64,000 nucleotides of DNA from Herbidospora mongoliensis (GCF_001570545.1 NZ_BBXD01000013.1:366096-430095), one strand, 5' to 3'; positions 35,167 to 44,266 are shown, numbered from the stretch's first letter. Notes: a model not told the origin generated them from the sequence alone. Numbers and translations: made by a program.

Positions 35167-35331
35167 TCACACGGGTTTCGGCAGGCCCGCGATCACCATC
35201 CCGATCAGCCGGTGACAGCTCTCGTCTACCGCGTACGGGAGAGGGTGACGAAGCCGTGGATGGCGTGAATTGGCGTCGGCGCCGTCCAGGCCGTAGTCCG
35301 CCTGGCGAAATCGGCCGTCTTGAGGTGCGGC
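35167..35331 (-). pseudogene. Remnant of a TetR-family regulator C-terminus
   Basis: Between the sigma-factor stop and the dienelactone hydrolase the minus strand codes for LKTADFARRTTAWTA and HAIHGFVTLSR in one frame, then LPYAVDESCHRLIGMVIAG and LPKPV with stop TGA in another. Both pieces look like a TetR C-terminal domain (W..HGFV.L and L...V.AGLP), split by a frameshift near 35240. The N-terminal DNA-binding half is absent. Codon choice in each piece is coding-like. Confidence 0.5.
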
Positions 35332-36528
35332 CTACTTGAGCCGGGCCGCCTTGCTCAGCAGGTAGCGCTGCCTCGGCGAACTCGTTGAGGCTTCCGCCGC
35401 TTCCAGGTAGGCCGCCCGAGCCGCCGCGACATCGCCGGTCATCTCCAGCAGATGGGCCCGCACGCCCATCACCCGGTGGTCGACCGGTTGAATCGCCGCC
35501 AGCGCCGCCAAGCCCGTCGCCGGTCCCTCGCTCATGGCCACCGCCACCACCCGGTTCAGGGCCACCACGGGGGTGGGGGTGATCTGGAAGAGGAGGTCGT
35601 ACAGGGCGCGGATCTGGGGCCAGTCTGTCTCCTTGGCCGTGTGGGCCTCGTCGTGGAGGGCCGCGATCGCCGCCTGCAGTTGGTAGGGGCCGATCTCGCC
35701 CCGGGGCAGCGCCTCCTCGAGCAACGCCACGCCTTCGGTGATCTGGTGAGGGTCCCATTTCGTCCGGTCCTGCTCGTCCATGGGGATCAGGGCGCCGCCC
35801 GGCCCGGTGCGGGCGGCGCGGCGGGCGTCGGTGAGGAGCATCAGGGACAGGAGGCCGGCCACCTCGCCGTCCTCAGGGAGTGTGCGGCGCAGCATGCGGG
35901 CCAGCCTGATCGCTTCGCGAGCCAGTTCCACTCGCTGCAGGTCGGGGCCCGAGGTGGTCGCGTAGCCCTCGTTGAAGATCAGGTAGAGCACGTGCAAAAC
36001 CACGCCCAGGCGTTCGGCCCGGTCGCGGGGGAGGCCGAAGCCCTGGCCGCTCTCCTTGATGGTCTGCTTCGCGCGGGTGATGCGGCGGGTCATGGTCGCC
36101 TCGGGGACCAGGAAGGCGCGGGCGATCTCCGCCGTGGTCAGGCCGCCGACGGCGCGCAGGGTCACCGCGATCTGGGACGCCGGGGACAGCGCCGGGTGGC
36201 AGCACATGAAGAGCAGCACCAGCGTGTCGTCGCCGCCGGCGGGCGGGTCGGCCGGTACGGCGGGCCGGCGGGCCACCGCCTCCTCGCGTTCCCGGCGGGA
36301 CTGCTGACTGCGCAGCAGATCGGTCAGGCGCCGGGAGGCGACGGTGATCAGCCACGCCTTCGGGTTCTCCGGGACACCTTCACGAGGCCATTGGGTGGCG
36401 GCGGCCAGCAGCGCCTCCTGGACGGCGTCCTCGGCGGTGTCGAAATGGCCGTACCGGCGGACCAGCGCGGCGAGGACCCGCGGCGCGTTCTCACGCAGCA
36501 GGTCCTCCACGCCGGACGGACCGGTCAT
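35332..36528 (-). CDS. ECF42-type RNA polymerase sigma factor
   Basis: A 398-residue extracytoplasmic-function-like sigma factor: region 2 (VLAALVRRYGHFDTAEDAVQ, EALLAAATQWPREGVPENPK), region 4 (QIAVTLRAVGGLTTAEIARA, FLVPEATMTRRITRAKQ) and a long C-terminal TPR-like extension (EEALPRGEIGPYQLQAAIAA, RAHLLEMTGDVAAARAAYLE). This extension and the adjacent DGPF-motif gene define group ECF42, which has no anti-sigma factor; the extension itself is needed for activity. ATG 36528 overlaps the upstream stop by 4 nt. Confidence 0.93.
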   Translation of the reverse strand: MTGPSGVEDLLRENAPRVLAALVRRYGHFDTAEDAVQEALLAAATQWPREGVPENPKAWLITVASRRLTDLLRSQQSRREREEAVARRPAVPADPPAGGDDTLVLLFMCCHPALSPASQIAVTLRAVGGLTTAEIARAFLVPEATMTRRITRAKQTIKESGQGFGLPRDRAERLGVVLHVLYLIFNEGYATTSGPDLQRVELAREAIRLARMLRRTLPEDGEVAGLLSLMLLTDARRAARTGPGGALIPMDEQDRTKWDPHQITEGVALLEEALPRGEIGPYQLQAAIAALHDEAHTAKETDWPQIRALYDLLFQITPTPVVALNRVVAVAMSEGPATGLAALAAIQPVDHRVMGVRAHLLEMTGDVAAARAAYLEAAEASTSSPRQRYLLSKAARLK

Positions 36529-36911
36529 TCGATCATGTCGTCGAAGTGCTCCATGATCGGCCGCACGTCGACGTACTGGCCCTCGCCCTCCGGGCCGGGG
36601 GTGTCGGCCAGCTTGGCGGCGATCTCGGTGGCGCGGTCGAAGCTGGCGCACTCGACGATCGTGTAGCCGACCAGGACCTCCTGGGTCTCCGGGTAGGGAC
36701 CGTCGGTGACGACCGGGACACCGCCCTTCAGCGAGACGCGGCGGGCGTGGACGGGCGCCGACAGGCCCTTGGCGTCGACGAACTCGCCCGATTCGACCAG
36801 GTCGTTGTTCCACTTCTCCATGAACGCGTGCATCTCGGCCACTTCGGGGCCGCCGGTCGCCATGGCGTCGAAGTCGTTCTGTGAGCCGTACAGCATGATC
36901 ATGTATTTCAT
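36525..36911 (-). CDS. YCII-related DGPF-domain protein, ECF42 partner
   Basis: A 128-residue YCII-like alpha/beta-barrel protein. The group motif appears as VTDGPYPETQEVLVGYTIVE, a variant of DGPF with Tyr for Phe. DGPF proteins are the conserved neighbours and targets of ECF42 sigma factors; their enzymatic role is unknown. ATG 36911 has GGGAG in front; the gene is coupled to the sigma factor gene by ATGA. Confidence 0.92.
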   Translation of the reverse strand: MKYMIMLYGSQNDFDAMATGGPEVAEMHAFMEKWNNDLVESGEFVDAKGLSAPVHARRVSLKGGVPVVTDGPYPETQEVLVGYTIVECASFDRATEIAAKLADTPGPEGEGQYVDVRPIMEHFDDMIE

Positions 36912-36989
36912 GATGTTCTCCCTTCGCTCACCCGATACGTCGGAGCCGGGGACTCCCGCCGGACATGTCCTGACGACAAAATATGGGGC

Positions 36990-37736
36990 ATGACGGAGGT
37001 CACATTCACCCATATCGGCGGCCCGACGTTACTCATCGAGTTCGAGGGCCTTCGCATCCTGACCGATCCGACCTTCGACGCGCCCGGCCGGCGCTACAAC
37101 TTCGGCTGGGGCACCTCATCGACCAAGGTCGCCGGCCCCGCGCTCACTCCCGAGCAGATCGGGCCGGTCGACGCGGTTCTGCTCACCCACGATCATCATG
37201 ACGACAACCTCGACGCCGCCGGGCGGGCCTTCCTGAAGGACGTCCCGCTGGTGATCACCACCCACTCCGGGGCCACCCGGATCGGCGGGACCGGGCTCAA
37301 GCCCGGCGAGTCGACGACCCTGAACGACGTCAAGATCACCGCTACCCCGTGCCGGCACGGGCCGCCGCTGAGCCACCCCATCACCGGCGACGTCATCGGG
37401 TTCGCCCTCGAATGGCCGGGTCAGACGCATGGCCCGCTGTGGATCACGGGAGACACGGTCCTGTACGGCGCCGTGCGCGAGACCGCCCGCCGTCTGAAGC
37501 CCGGCACGGTCGTCTTCCATCTCGGCGGGGTGCGGTTCCCGATCACCGGGCCGCTGCTCTACACGATGACCGGCCGCGACGCCGCGACCCTGCTCACCGA
37601 CATGGCTCCGGCGAACGTTTTCGCGGTGCACTGGGAGGGCTGGTCGCATTTCAAAGACGGCCGGGAGGGGATCGTCCAGGCTCATGTGCCGGTGGCCTGG
37701 TTCCCGATGGGTGAGCCACTGACCGCCGAGGTCTAG
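36990..37736 (+). CDS. Metallo-beta-lactamase-fold hydrolase (UlaG-like)
   Basis: A 248-residue protein with the MBL metal motif LLTHDHHDDNLDAAG, upstream HIGGPTLLIEFEGLRILTDP (the UlaG/RomA strand pattern) and later metal ligands CRHGPP, ITGDTVLYG and AVHWEGWSHF. Probably a cytosolic phosphodiesterase or lactonase of unknown substrate. Divergent from the DGPF gene with a 78-nt gap. Confidence 0.9.
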   Translation: MTEVTFTHIGGPTLLIEFEGLRILTDPTFDAPGRRYNFGWGTSSTKVAGPALTPEQIGPVDAVLLTHDHHDDNLDAAGRAFLKDVPLVITTHSGATRIGGTGLKPGESTTLNDVKITATPCRHGPPLSHPITGDVIGFALEWPGQTHGPLWITGDTVLYGAVRETARRLKPGTVVFHLGGVRFPITGPLLYTMTGRDAATLLTDMAPANVFAVHWEGWSHFKDGREGIVQAHVPVAWFPMGEPLTAEV

Positions 37737-37771
37737 TTTTCCCGTGTCCCTTTTGGGGCATTTCGCCCATT

Positions 37772-38809
37772 ATGCGAGTAGTCGTGATGGGGGCAACCGG
37801 CAACGTCGGCACGAGCGTCATCGAGGCGCTGGAATCAGATCCCAAGATCAAATCGATCGTGGGGGTGGCCCGGAGGCTGCCCGGATTCGAGGGCGGCAAG
37901 ACCACCTACCTGGCGGCGGACATGTCCACCGACGACCTGGTGGCCATCTTCACCGGTGCGGACGCGGTCATCCATCTCGCCTGGCTGTTCCAGCCGACGC
38001 GGAACCCGCTCCGCACCTGGCGGAACAACGTGCTGGGCGGGATGCGCGTCTTCGACGCCGTCGTCGAGGCGGGGGTGCCCGCGCTGGTGTACGCGTCGTC
38101 GGTCGGCGCCTACTCACCCGCCGGCCCCAGCAGTCTCGTGGACGAGAGCTGGCCCACCCACGGCTGGCCGGGGGCCGCGTACGGCCGCGAGAAGGCCTAC
38201 CTGGAGCGGGTGCTGGACGTGTTCGAACGCGACCACCCCGGCACCCGGGTGGTCCGGATGCGGCCCGGGTTCATCTTCAAGCGCGAGGCCGCCTCGGAAC
38301 AGCGCCGGATCTTCGGCGGCCCGTACGTGCCGAGGGTGGGCCACGTCCCGGTGGTCCCCGGCATCCCGGGGCTGAAGCTCCAGATCCTGCACAGCGACGA
38401 CGCCGCGCAGGCCTACCTGCTGGCGGTGAAGCGCCAGGTCCAGGGCGCCTTCAACATCGCCGCCGAGCCGGTCTTCGACATGCCGATGATGGCCGAACTG
38501 CTCGGCGCCCGCCTGGTCCCGGTGCCCGTGGGGCTGGCCCGGATGGCAGTCTCCGCCGCCTGGCGGCTGCGGCTGATCCCGGCCACGCCGGGGATGCTGG
38601 AGATCGCCCTGCACATCCCGATCATGAACACCAGACGCGCCCGCGAGGAACTCGGCTGGACCCCGCGCCACGCCGCCCCGGACGCGATCATGGAGTTCCT
38701 GGCGGGGCTGGGTGAGGGAGCGGGCATGGACACCGCCCCCCTCAAACCCGACGAGGGCCTGAAGGGCCGGGCCCGCGAAGTGACGACCGGGGCCGGCCGA
38801 CGCCCCTGA
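37772..38809 (+). CDS. NAD-dependent epimerase/dehydratase family protein
   Basis: A 345-residue extended SDR: nucleotide loop GATGNVGTSVIEALE, active-site YASSVGAYSP and YxxxK in AAYGREKAYLERVL. AVIHLAWLFQPTRNPLRTW and ILHSDDAAQAYLLAVKR follow the sugar-nucleotide epimerase fold. The substrate is not evident. It follows the MBL gene by 35 nt and may share its transcript; the stop is 3 nt from that of the convergent MFS gene. Confidence 0.9.
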   Translation: MRVVVMGATGNVGTSVIEALESDPKIKSIVGVARRLPGFEGGKTTYLAADMSTDDLVAIFTGADAVIHLAWLFQPTRNPLRTWRNNVLGGMRVFDAVVEAGVPALVYASSVGAYSPAGPSSLVDESWPTHGWPGAAYGREKAYLERVLDVFERDHPGTRVVRMRPGFIFKREAASEQRRIFGGPYVPRVGHVPVVPGIPGLKLQILHSDDAAQAYLLAVKRQVQGAFNIAAEPVFDMPMMAELLGARLVPVPVGLARMAVSAAWRLRLIPATPGMLEIALHIPIMNTRRAREELGWTPRHAAPDAIMEFLAGLGEGAGMDTAPLKPDEGLKGRAREVTTGAGRRP

Positions 38810-38812
38810 GGG

Positions 38813-40267
38813 TCAGGCGCTCGCTCCTGCGGGGACCGGGGTCTCTTCCTTCTCCACGGTCTCCCGCAGCGGGGCGGGGCGGAGGAAGAGCGTGGCGATC
38901 ACGCCGAGGGCGGCGATGCCGGCGGAGACCAGGAAGATGTGGCCGGTCGCGTCGGCGAAGGCCACCGGGAGCGGGTGGCCTTCGACCACGCCGGCGGCGA
39001 CCTGGTTGGCCAGGACGGCGCCCAGGATCGACACGCCGATGGTGCCGCCGAGGGAGCGGAAGAAGGTGATCGCGCCGCTGGCGGCGCCCAGGTCGTGCAG
39101 CGCCACGGTGTTCTGGAGGGCCAGCACCAGGTTCTGCATGGCCATGCCGACGCCCGCGCCGACCAGAACCATCGAGGGGATGATCAGCCAGATCGACGTG
39201 TCGTGCTGGATCAGGGAGAGCCCGAGGAAGCCGACGGTGAGGACGAGCGCGCCGGCGATGATGAAGGGCCGGACCTTGCCCGTACGGGAGATGATCTGAC
39301 CCGAGATGGCAGAGGACAACAGCACACCGGCCATCATCGGGATCGTCATCAGCCCGGCCTGGGTGGGGCTGAACCCACGGCCGACCTGGAAGTACTGGCC
39401 GAGGAACACGGCCCCGCCGAACATCGCCATGCCGACCGCGAGGCTCGCGAGGATGGCGAGCGCGGGGGTGCGCTGCTTGATGATGTGCAGCGGGACGACC
39501 GGCTGCTTGGCACGGGACTCGACCCAGGTGGCCAGGCCCAGCAGCACGACGGTGCCGCCGACCATGGCGCCGGTCTGCCACGAGACCCAGGCGAACGAGT
39601 TGTCGACGAAGGTGATCCAGATCAGCAGCAGGCTGACTCCGGCCGCGATGAGGGTCGCCCCCGCGTAGTCGATGACCACGCCTTCACGCCGGACGGTCTC
39701 GATCTTCAGCGTCTTGTGGAGCAGCGCCCACGCGGCCACGCAGAACGGCACCGAGATGAAGAAGCACCAGCGCCAGCCGAGCCAGTCGGTGTCGGCGATC
39801 AGGCCGCCCAGCAGCGGGCCGCCCACGGTCGCGACGGCCATGACGCCGCCGAGGTAGCCGTTGTACTTGCCACGCTCCTTCGGCGGGATCATCGCGGCCA
39901 TGACCACCTGCACGAGTACCTGAAGCGCGCCCATGCCGAGCCCCTGGACGACGCGGAAGGCGATCAGCTGCGGGGTGTTCTGGGCGAACCCGCAGGCGAT
40001 CGAGCCGATCAGGAACAGGACCAGGGAGATCTGGAGGAGGGTCTTCTTGTTGTAGAGGTCGGCCAGGCGGCCCCAGATGGGGGTGGACGCGGTGGCGGCC
40101 AGCAGGGACGCGGTGATCACCCAGGTGTACTGCGACTGGGTGCCCTTGAGGGCGGTGATGATCTGCGGAAGCGCGATCGAGACGATCGTGCTGCTGATCA
40201 TCGCGACGAAGAGCACGAGGAGGAGACCGCTCAGGGCCTCCAAGATTTGGCGGTGATTTTTGCTCAC
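38813..40267 (-). CDS. MFS multidrug exporter (DHA2/EmrB-QacA type)
   Basis: A 484-residue 14-helix transporter: MISSTIVSIALPQIITALKG and WVITASLLAATASTPIWGRL (motif D1 and A: GRLADLYNKKTLLQ), motif C region GYLGGVMAVATVGGPLLGGL. Proton-driven efflux of drugs or lipophilic compounds is the family role. It is divergent from a TetR-type regulator with an inverted repeat between, so it is probably repressed until substrate binds that regulator. Confidence 0.94.
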   Translation of the reverse strand: MSKNHRQILEALSGLLLVLFVAMISSTIVSIALPQIITALKGTQSQYTWVITASLLAATASTPIWGRLADLYNKKTLLQISLVLFLIGSIACGFAQNTPQLIAFRVVQGLGMGALQVLVQVVMAAMIPPKERGKYNGYLGGVMAVATVGGPLLGGLIADTDWLGWRWCFFISVPFCVAAWALLHKTLKIETVRREGVVIDYAGATLIAAGVSLLLIWITFVDNSFAWVSWQTGAMVGGTVVLLGLATWVESRAKQPVVPLHIIKQRTPALAILASLAVGMAMFGGAVFLGQYFQVGRGFSPTQAGLMTIPMMAGVLLSSAISGQIISRTGKVRPFIIAGALVLTVGFLGLSLIQHDTSIWLIIPSMVLVGAGVGMAMQNLVLALQNTVALHDLGAASGAITFFRSLGGTIGVSILGAVLANQVAAGVVEGHPLPVAFADATGHIFLVSAGIAALGVIATLFLRPAPLRETVEKEETPVPAGASA

Positions 40268-40284
40268 GAGGCAAGTTTACCCAT

Positions 40285-40304
40285 TGCGCAAATTTGTGTG
40301 CGCA
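40285..40304. promoter_or_regulatory. Probable TetR operator
   Basis: TGCGCA (40285-40290) recurs at 40299-40304 with 8 nt between; since TGCGCA is itself palindromic the 20-nt unit forms a dyad. It sits in the 42-nt region between the divergent MFS and tetR genes, where it would block both promoters. Confidence 0.5.
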
Positions 40305-40309
40305 GTAGG

Positions 40310-40903
40310 GTGCCGACTGTGGGACTGAGAGAGCGGAAGAAGGCGGAGACCCGGCAGGCGGTCCATCAGGCCGCGCTGCGGCTGACCGTCGAACAGGGCT
40401 TCGACGCGGTGACGGTCGAGGCCATCGCCGACGCCGCCAACATCTCCCGGCGGACGTTCTCCAACTACTTCGCCGCCAAGGAGGACGCCGTCCTCTACGG
40501 CGAGGAACAGCGCATCCAGGACCTCGTCGAACACATCCGCCGCCGCCCACCGGGCGAACGCGCCTGGCCTGCCCTCTGCGCCGCCGCCGCCGAGCTCTAC
40601 CGGGAGCAGGAGGACTCGGACCGGGAGTGGGCCATGCGCACCCGCCTGGCCCGCCGCCACCCTGCCCTGCTCGCCCGGCAACTGGCCAACCAGGCGATCC
40701 TGGAACAGGAGATCGCCGTGGAGGTGGCCTCCAGGGAAGGCCTCGACGACCGGGCGCTGCGACCACGCGTGATGGCGACGGCCTTCCTGGCCGCGTTGCG
40801 GACGGCGATCCTGGTATGGCTCGACGAACGTGAGTCCCGCCCACTGGGCGAGACGCTCCAGGAGAGCCTGGCCGAGATAGGGCGCGACTTCACCCCTGCG
40901 TGA
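40310..40903 (+). CDS. TetR-family transcriptional regulator
   Basis: A 197-residue regulator. The N-terminal helix-turn-helix is typical: TRQAVHQAALRLTVEQGFDA then EAIADAANISRRTFSNYFAA. The C-terminal ligand domain is helical and family-variable. GTG 40310 or GTG 40319 can start it; no Shine-Dalgarno fits well, so a short-leader or leaderless transcript is likely. Presumed repressor of the divergent exporter gene. Confidence 0.92.
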   Translation: MPTVGLRERKKAETRQAVHQAALRLTVEQGFDAVTVEAIADAANISRRTFSNYFAAKEDAVLYGEEQRIQDLVEHIRRRPPGERAWPALCAAAAELYREQEDSDREWAMRTRLARRHPALLARQLANQAILEQEIAVEVASREGLDDRALRPRVMATAFLAALRTAILVWLDERESRPLGETLQESLAEIGRDFTPA

Positions 40904-40911
40904 ACCCGAGG

Positions 40912-40927
40912 CGTGACAGCTGTCACG
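40912..40927. promoter_or_regulatory. 16-bp perfect palindrome upstream of the ABC/two-component operon
   Basis: CGTGACAGCTGTCACG is a perfect 16-bp palindrome, 59 nt before the ATPase start, followed at 40935 by a further CCGTGACG half site. A dyad with extra half site just above the operon is what would be expected for binding of the operon's own response regulator; the assignment is inference. Confidence 0.5.
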
Positions 40928-40985
40928 GGAAAGCCGTGACGCCTGCTCTAAGTGCTCCCCCGGCCGCCGGATCAGGCTGGGACCC

Positions 40986-41873
40986 ATGGAACTCGCCGTA
41001 CACGCCACGGGATTGCGGAAGAGGTTCGGGCCGGTTCAGGCCGTCGACGGGGTCGATCTGGCCATCGCGCCGGGAGAGGTCGTGGCCGTCCTCGGCCCTA
41101 ATGGGGCTGGAAAATCGACCACGGTCGACCTGGTCCTCGGGCTGAGTGTGCCCGACGAGGGCCGGGTCCGGGTCTTCGGGCAGACGCCGGCGCAGGCCGT
41201 CCAGGAAGGACGGGTCGGAGCGGTGCTCCAGGAGGGGGCGCTGCTCGACGACGCGACCGTCGGGGAGATCGTCGCCATGGTCGCCTCGCTGCACCGGAAC
41301 CCGATGCCCGTGGCCGAGGCCCTGCGTCGCGCGGGGGTCGCGGATCTGGCCACCCGGCGCTCGACCCGGCTGTCCGGCGGGCAGAAACAGCGGGTCAGGT
41401 TCGCGGTCGCGTTGGTCTGCGACCCCGAACTGCTGCTGCTCGACGAACCGACCTCGGCGATGGACCCGGTCACCCGGCGCGCCTTCTGGTCGTCGATGCG
41501 CGACTTCACCGAACGGGGCCGGACCGTCGTGTTCGCCACCCATCACCTGGAGGAGGCCGAGGAGTACGCCGACACGGTCGTGTTCTTCCGCGCCGGCAAG
41601 GTGATCGCGAACGGCCCGATCGACCAGGTCAGAAAGCTGGCTTCGGGCCGCGTGATCAGCGCAGTGGTGCCTTTGTCAGGCGCGGCGCTCGGTGCGCTCC
41701 CGGGATCGGCCGGGGTCGAATGGTTCGGTGAGCGGGCACGGATCGTCTCCCACGACTCCGACGCCACCCTGCGGGCACTGCTGGCCCGATTCCCGAAAGC
41801 CCATGACATCGAGGTCACCGGTGTCGGTCTGGACGAGGTCTTCTTCGCCCTCACCTCGCAGGAGGAACGATGA
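40986..41873 (+). CDS. ABC transporter ATP-binding protein (drug/lipid export type)
   Basis: A 295-residue ATPase: Walker A GPNGAGKSTT, signature LSGGQKQRVRFA, Walker B LLLLDEPTSAMD, His switch in FATHHLEEAEEY. The DrrA-like C-terminal tail (VSAVVPLSGAALGALPGSAG, DIEVTGVGLDEVFFALTS) is typical of antibiotic or lipid exporters with ABC-2 permeases. First of four coupled genes. Confidence 0.94.
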   Translation: MELAVHATGLRKRFGPVQAVDGVDLAIAPGEVVAVLGPNGAGKSTTVDLVLGLSVPDEGRVRVFGQTPAQAVQEGRVGAVLQEGALLDDATVGEIVAMVASLHRNPMPVAEALRRAGVADLATRRSTRLSGGQKQRVRFAVALVCDPELLLLDEPTSAMDPVTRRAFWSSMRDFTERGRTVVFATHHLEEAEEYADTVVFFRAGKVIANGPIDQVRKLASGRVISAVVPLSGAALGALPGSAGVEWFGERARIVSHDSDATLRALLARFPKAHDIEVTGVGLDEVFFALTSQEER

Positions 41874-42562
41874 GATACCTGGTTCTGGAGCTGCGCCGGG
41901 CCCTGCGACGGCCCGGGACCCTGCTGTTCGTCGTCGGGTTCCCCGGCGCCTTCTACCTGCTGGAGTCGGTCATCTTCGGCAACGGGATCGACATCCTGCC
42001 CGCCATGGCCGCATGGGGGGTGCTGCTGGCCGGTCTGCTGGTCGCGCCGCCGATCGTGGCCGAGCGGGCCGCCGGGTGGCAGCGGCAACTGCGGCTGACG
42101 CCGCTGTCGGGGGCGGGCTACCTGCGGGGTAAGGCCACGGTCGGGCTGCTGGTGGCGCTGCCGCCGCCGATCGTGGTGGCGCTGCTGGCCCACTTCACTC
42201 AGGACGTGCGGCTCGATGCCTCGCAGTGGGTCGCGCTGGTCGGGCTGACCTGGCTGGGGGCGCTGCCGTTCGCGCTGCTCGGGATCCTGATCGGGCAGTT
42301 GTCGACGCCGGAGAGCGTGCAGCAGGTGACGATCGTGGGCATGCTGGCGCTGGCGATCTTCGGAGGGATGTTCATGCCGCTCGACACACTGCCGAATTGG
42401 TTCGGCCAGGTCGGGTACGCCATGCCGAGTTACTGGCTGACCGAGCTGGGACGCTGGGTGGTGCTGCCCGATCGGGAGATCATGCTGGCGGGGGGCATCC
42501 TCCTAGGATGGGCTCTGGCGCTGGGAGCGGCCGTGACCTGGCGGTTCCGGCGGGATTCCTGA
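41870..42562 (+). CDS. ABC-2 type transporter permease
   Basis: A 230-residue permease with six helices (LLFVVGFPGAFYLLESVIFG, PPIVVALLAHF, LTWLGALPFALLGILIG, VTIVGMLALAIFGGMFMPLD, ILLGWALALGAAVTW). It overlaps the ATPase gene by 4 nt and belongs to the same exporter. The GGMFMPLDTLPNWF loop is the ABC-2 family signature region. Confidence 0.93.
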   Translation: MRYLVLELRRALRRPGTLLFVVGFPGAFYLLESVIFGNGIDILPAMAAWGVLLAGLLVAPPIVAERAAGWQRQLRLTPLSGAGYLRGKATVGLLVALPPPIVVALLAHFTQDVRLDASQWVALVGLTWLGALPFALLGILIGQLSTPESVQQVTIVGMLALAIFGGMFMPLDTLPNWFGQVGYAMPSYWLTELGRWVVLPDREIMLAGGILLGWALALGAAVTWRFRRDS

Positions 42563-42571
42563 GGGGTCGCG

Positions 42572-43585
42572 ATGCTCTCCGTGGGGCTGACGCTGCTGTT
42601 CAGCGCGCTGATGGTGCCGACCTGGCTGAGCGCGCTGGCCGCCCTGCCCCCGGAGACCGCGCGCTGGGCGGTCGGCGTCGGCATCGCGTACACACTGGCG
42701 TATCTCCTCGCCGTGGCGCTGCGCCGGTTCTGGGCGGTGCCGTTGGCGCTCGGGGCCGCGCTGGTGGTGATCATGGGGCTGGCGAACTCGTGGGTGCTGA
42801 TGTTCGCGCTCTGTGTGGTCGCGGTGTCCGTCCGGCCGAAGCTCGCGGCCGTCGTGGTCGGCGGGTCGCTCGCCGGGCTGGCCGTCGCGGCGGTGGTGTC
42901 CGGGGAGTTCACCACCCAGATGGGCAACCTGGTGATCCTCGGTTCGGTGGCCGCCGCGACCGCCCTGCTGGCCCGGCTGTCGGAGGCCAACGAGGAACTG
43001 CGCCGGGCCCGCGACCGGGTGGCCGTGCTCGCGGTGAACGAAGAGCGGGCCCGGGTCGCCCGCGACCTGCACGACATCCTCGGCCACAGCCTGACCACGA
43101 TCACCCTCAAAGCCGGTCTCGTACGCCGCCTCATCGAGACCGCCGACGATCGGGCCGCCGGTGAGGCCGCCGACGTCGAACGTCTGTCGCGGCAGGCGCT
43201 CGCCGACGTGCGGGCCACCGTGTCCGGCTACCGCGAGGTCACCCTGTCGGGCGAACTGGCGAACGCCCGCGAGGCGCTACGGGCGGCCGGGCTGACCGCG
43301 TCGCTGCCGTCGGCGGTCGACGACGTCCACCCCGACCTGCACGAGGTCTTCGGCCACGTGGTGCGGGAAGCTGTCACCAACGTGATCCGCCACTCGACCG
43401 CCGGCCACGTCACCGTCGACCTGGGACAGCGCTGGCTGACCGTCCACGACGACGGCCACCCGACCTCTGCGACCTGGGGAAACGGACTGACCGGTCTGCA
43501 CGAACGCCTGACCGCGCTCGGCGGCGCCCTCACCGCCGAACCGAAGCCGGCGAAAGGCTTCCTGCTCCGAGCGGAGGTCCCGTGA
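42572..43585 (+). CDS. DesK-like sensor histidine kinase
   Basis: A 337-residue kinase with about five N-terminal helices (to residue 135), a coiled stretch LARLSEANEELRRARDRVAV, phospho-His near residue 164 in ARVARDLHDILGHSLTTITL, and a HATPase_c domain with HDDGHP and GNGLTGLHERL. Paired with an ABC exporter, such kinases sense membrane or cell-envelope stress, often caused by the exported compound. Confidence 0.94.
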   Translation: MLSVGLTLLFSALMVPTWLSALAALPPETARWAVGVGIAYTLAYLLAVALRRFWAVPLALGAALVVIMGLANSWVLMFALCVVAVSVRPKLAAVVVGGSLAGLAVAAVVSGEFTTQMGNLVILGSVAAATALLARLSEANEELRRARDRVAVLAVNEERARVARDLHDILGHSLTTITLKAGLVRRLIETADDRAAGEAADVERLSRQALADVRATVSGYREVTLSGELANAREALRAAGLTASLPSAVDDVHPDLHEVFGHVVREAVTNVIRHSTAGHVTVDLGQRWLTVHDDGHPTSATWGNGLTGLHERLTALGGALTAEPKPAKGFLLRAEVP

Positions 43586-44187
43586 TCCGGGTGCTCATCG
43601 CCGACGACCAGGCTCTCGTACGGGGGGCGCTGGCCGCGATGCTCGATCTGGAGCCCGACATCACCGTCGTCGCCCAGGTCGCCCGCGCCGACGAGATTCT
43701 CCCGGCCGCCCGGGCGACCGAGCCCCACGTCGCCGTGATCGACGTCCAGATGCCCGGTACCGACGGCCTGACCGCCGCCGCGAAGCTCCATCGGGCGTTG
43801 CCCGGATGCCGCGTCCTCATCTGCACCACCTTCGGACGCCCCGGCTACCTCGCCCGCGCCATGGCCGCCGGGGCGACCGGGTTCATCGTCAAGGACGCCA
43901 CCCCGGAAGAACTGGCCGAGGCGGTCCGGAAGGTCGCCAAGGGCATCCGCGTGGTCGATCCGGCGCTGGCGACCGAGTCGCTCGTCCACGGCGTCAACCC
44001 GCTCACCTCCCGGGAACGCGAGGTCTTGCGGGCGATCGACGAAGGCCGGACCATCGGGGAGGTGGCGGGTCTTCTCCACTTGTCGGAGGGCACCGTACGC
44101 AACCACCTCTCCTCCGCCATAGGGAAGACCGGCACCCGCGGCAGGAACGAGGCGGCGGTCGTCGCCAGAGAACGCGGCTGGCTCTGA
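43582..44187 (+). CDS. NarL/LuxR-type response regulator of the ABC operon
   Basis: A 201-residue regulator: receiver (VLIADDQALVRGALAAMLDL, phospho-Asp in VAVIDVQMPGTDGL, Lys in GFIVKD) and LuxR-type output (LTSREREVLRAIDEG, HLSEGTVRNHLSSAIGKTG). It starts with GTG overlapping the kinase stop (GTGA). Probably activates its own operon through the palindrome at 40912-40927. Confidence 0.95.
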   Translation: MIRVLIADDQALVRGALAAMLDLEPDITVVAQVARADEILPAARATEPHVAVIDVQMPGTDGLTAAAKLHRALPGCRVLICTTFGRPGYLARAMAAGATGFIVKDATPEELAEAVRKVAKGIRVVDPALATESLVHGVNPLTSREREVLRAIDEGRTIGEVAGLLHLSEGTVRNHLSSAIGKTGTRGRNEAAVVARERGWL

Positions 44188-44266
44188 AAGTTTCGGGGTA
44201 ACGAGACAAACATTTCTCTGTCGTTTCCTGGCCCCGTTGCCTATTCTGCCGATGCGAGAGATTTCA

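Noticed and set aside
38939..40309. N-terminal extension of the TetR gene over the MFS gene
   Set aside because: Antisense shadow of the exporter; the TetR domain begins at GTG 40310/40319.
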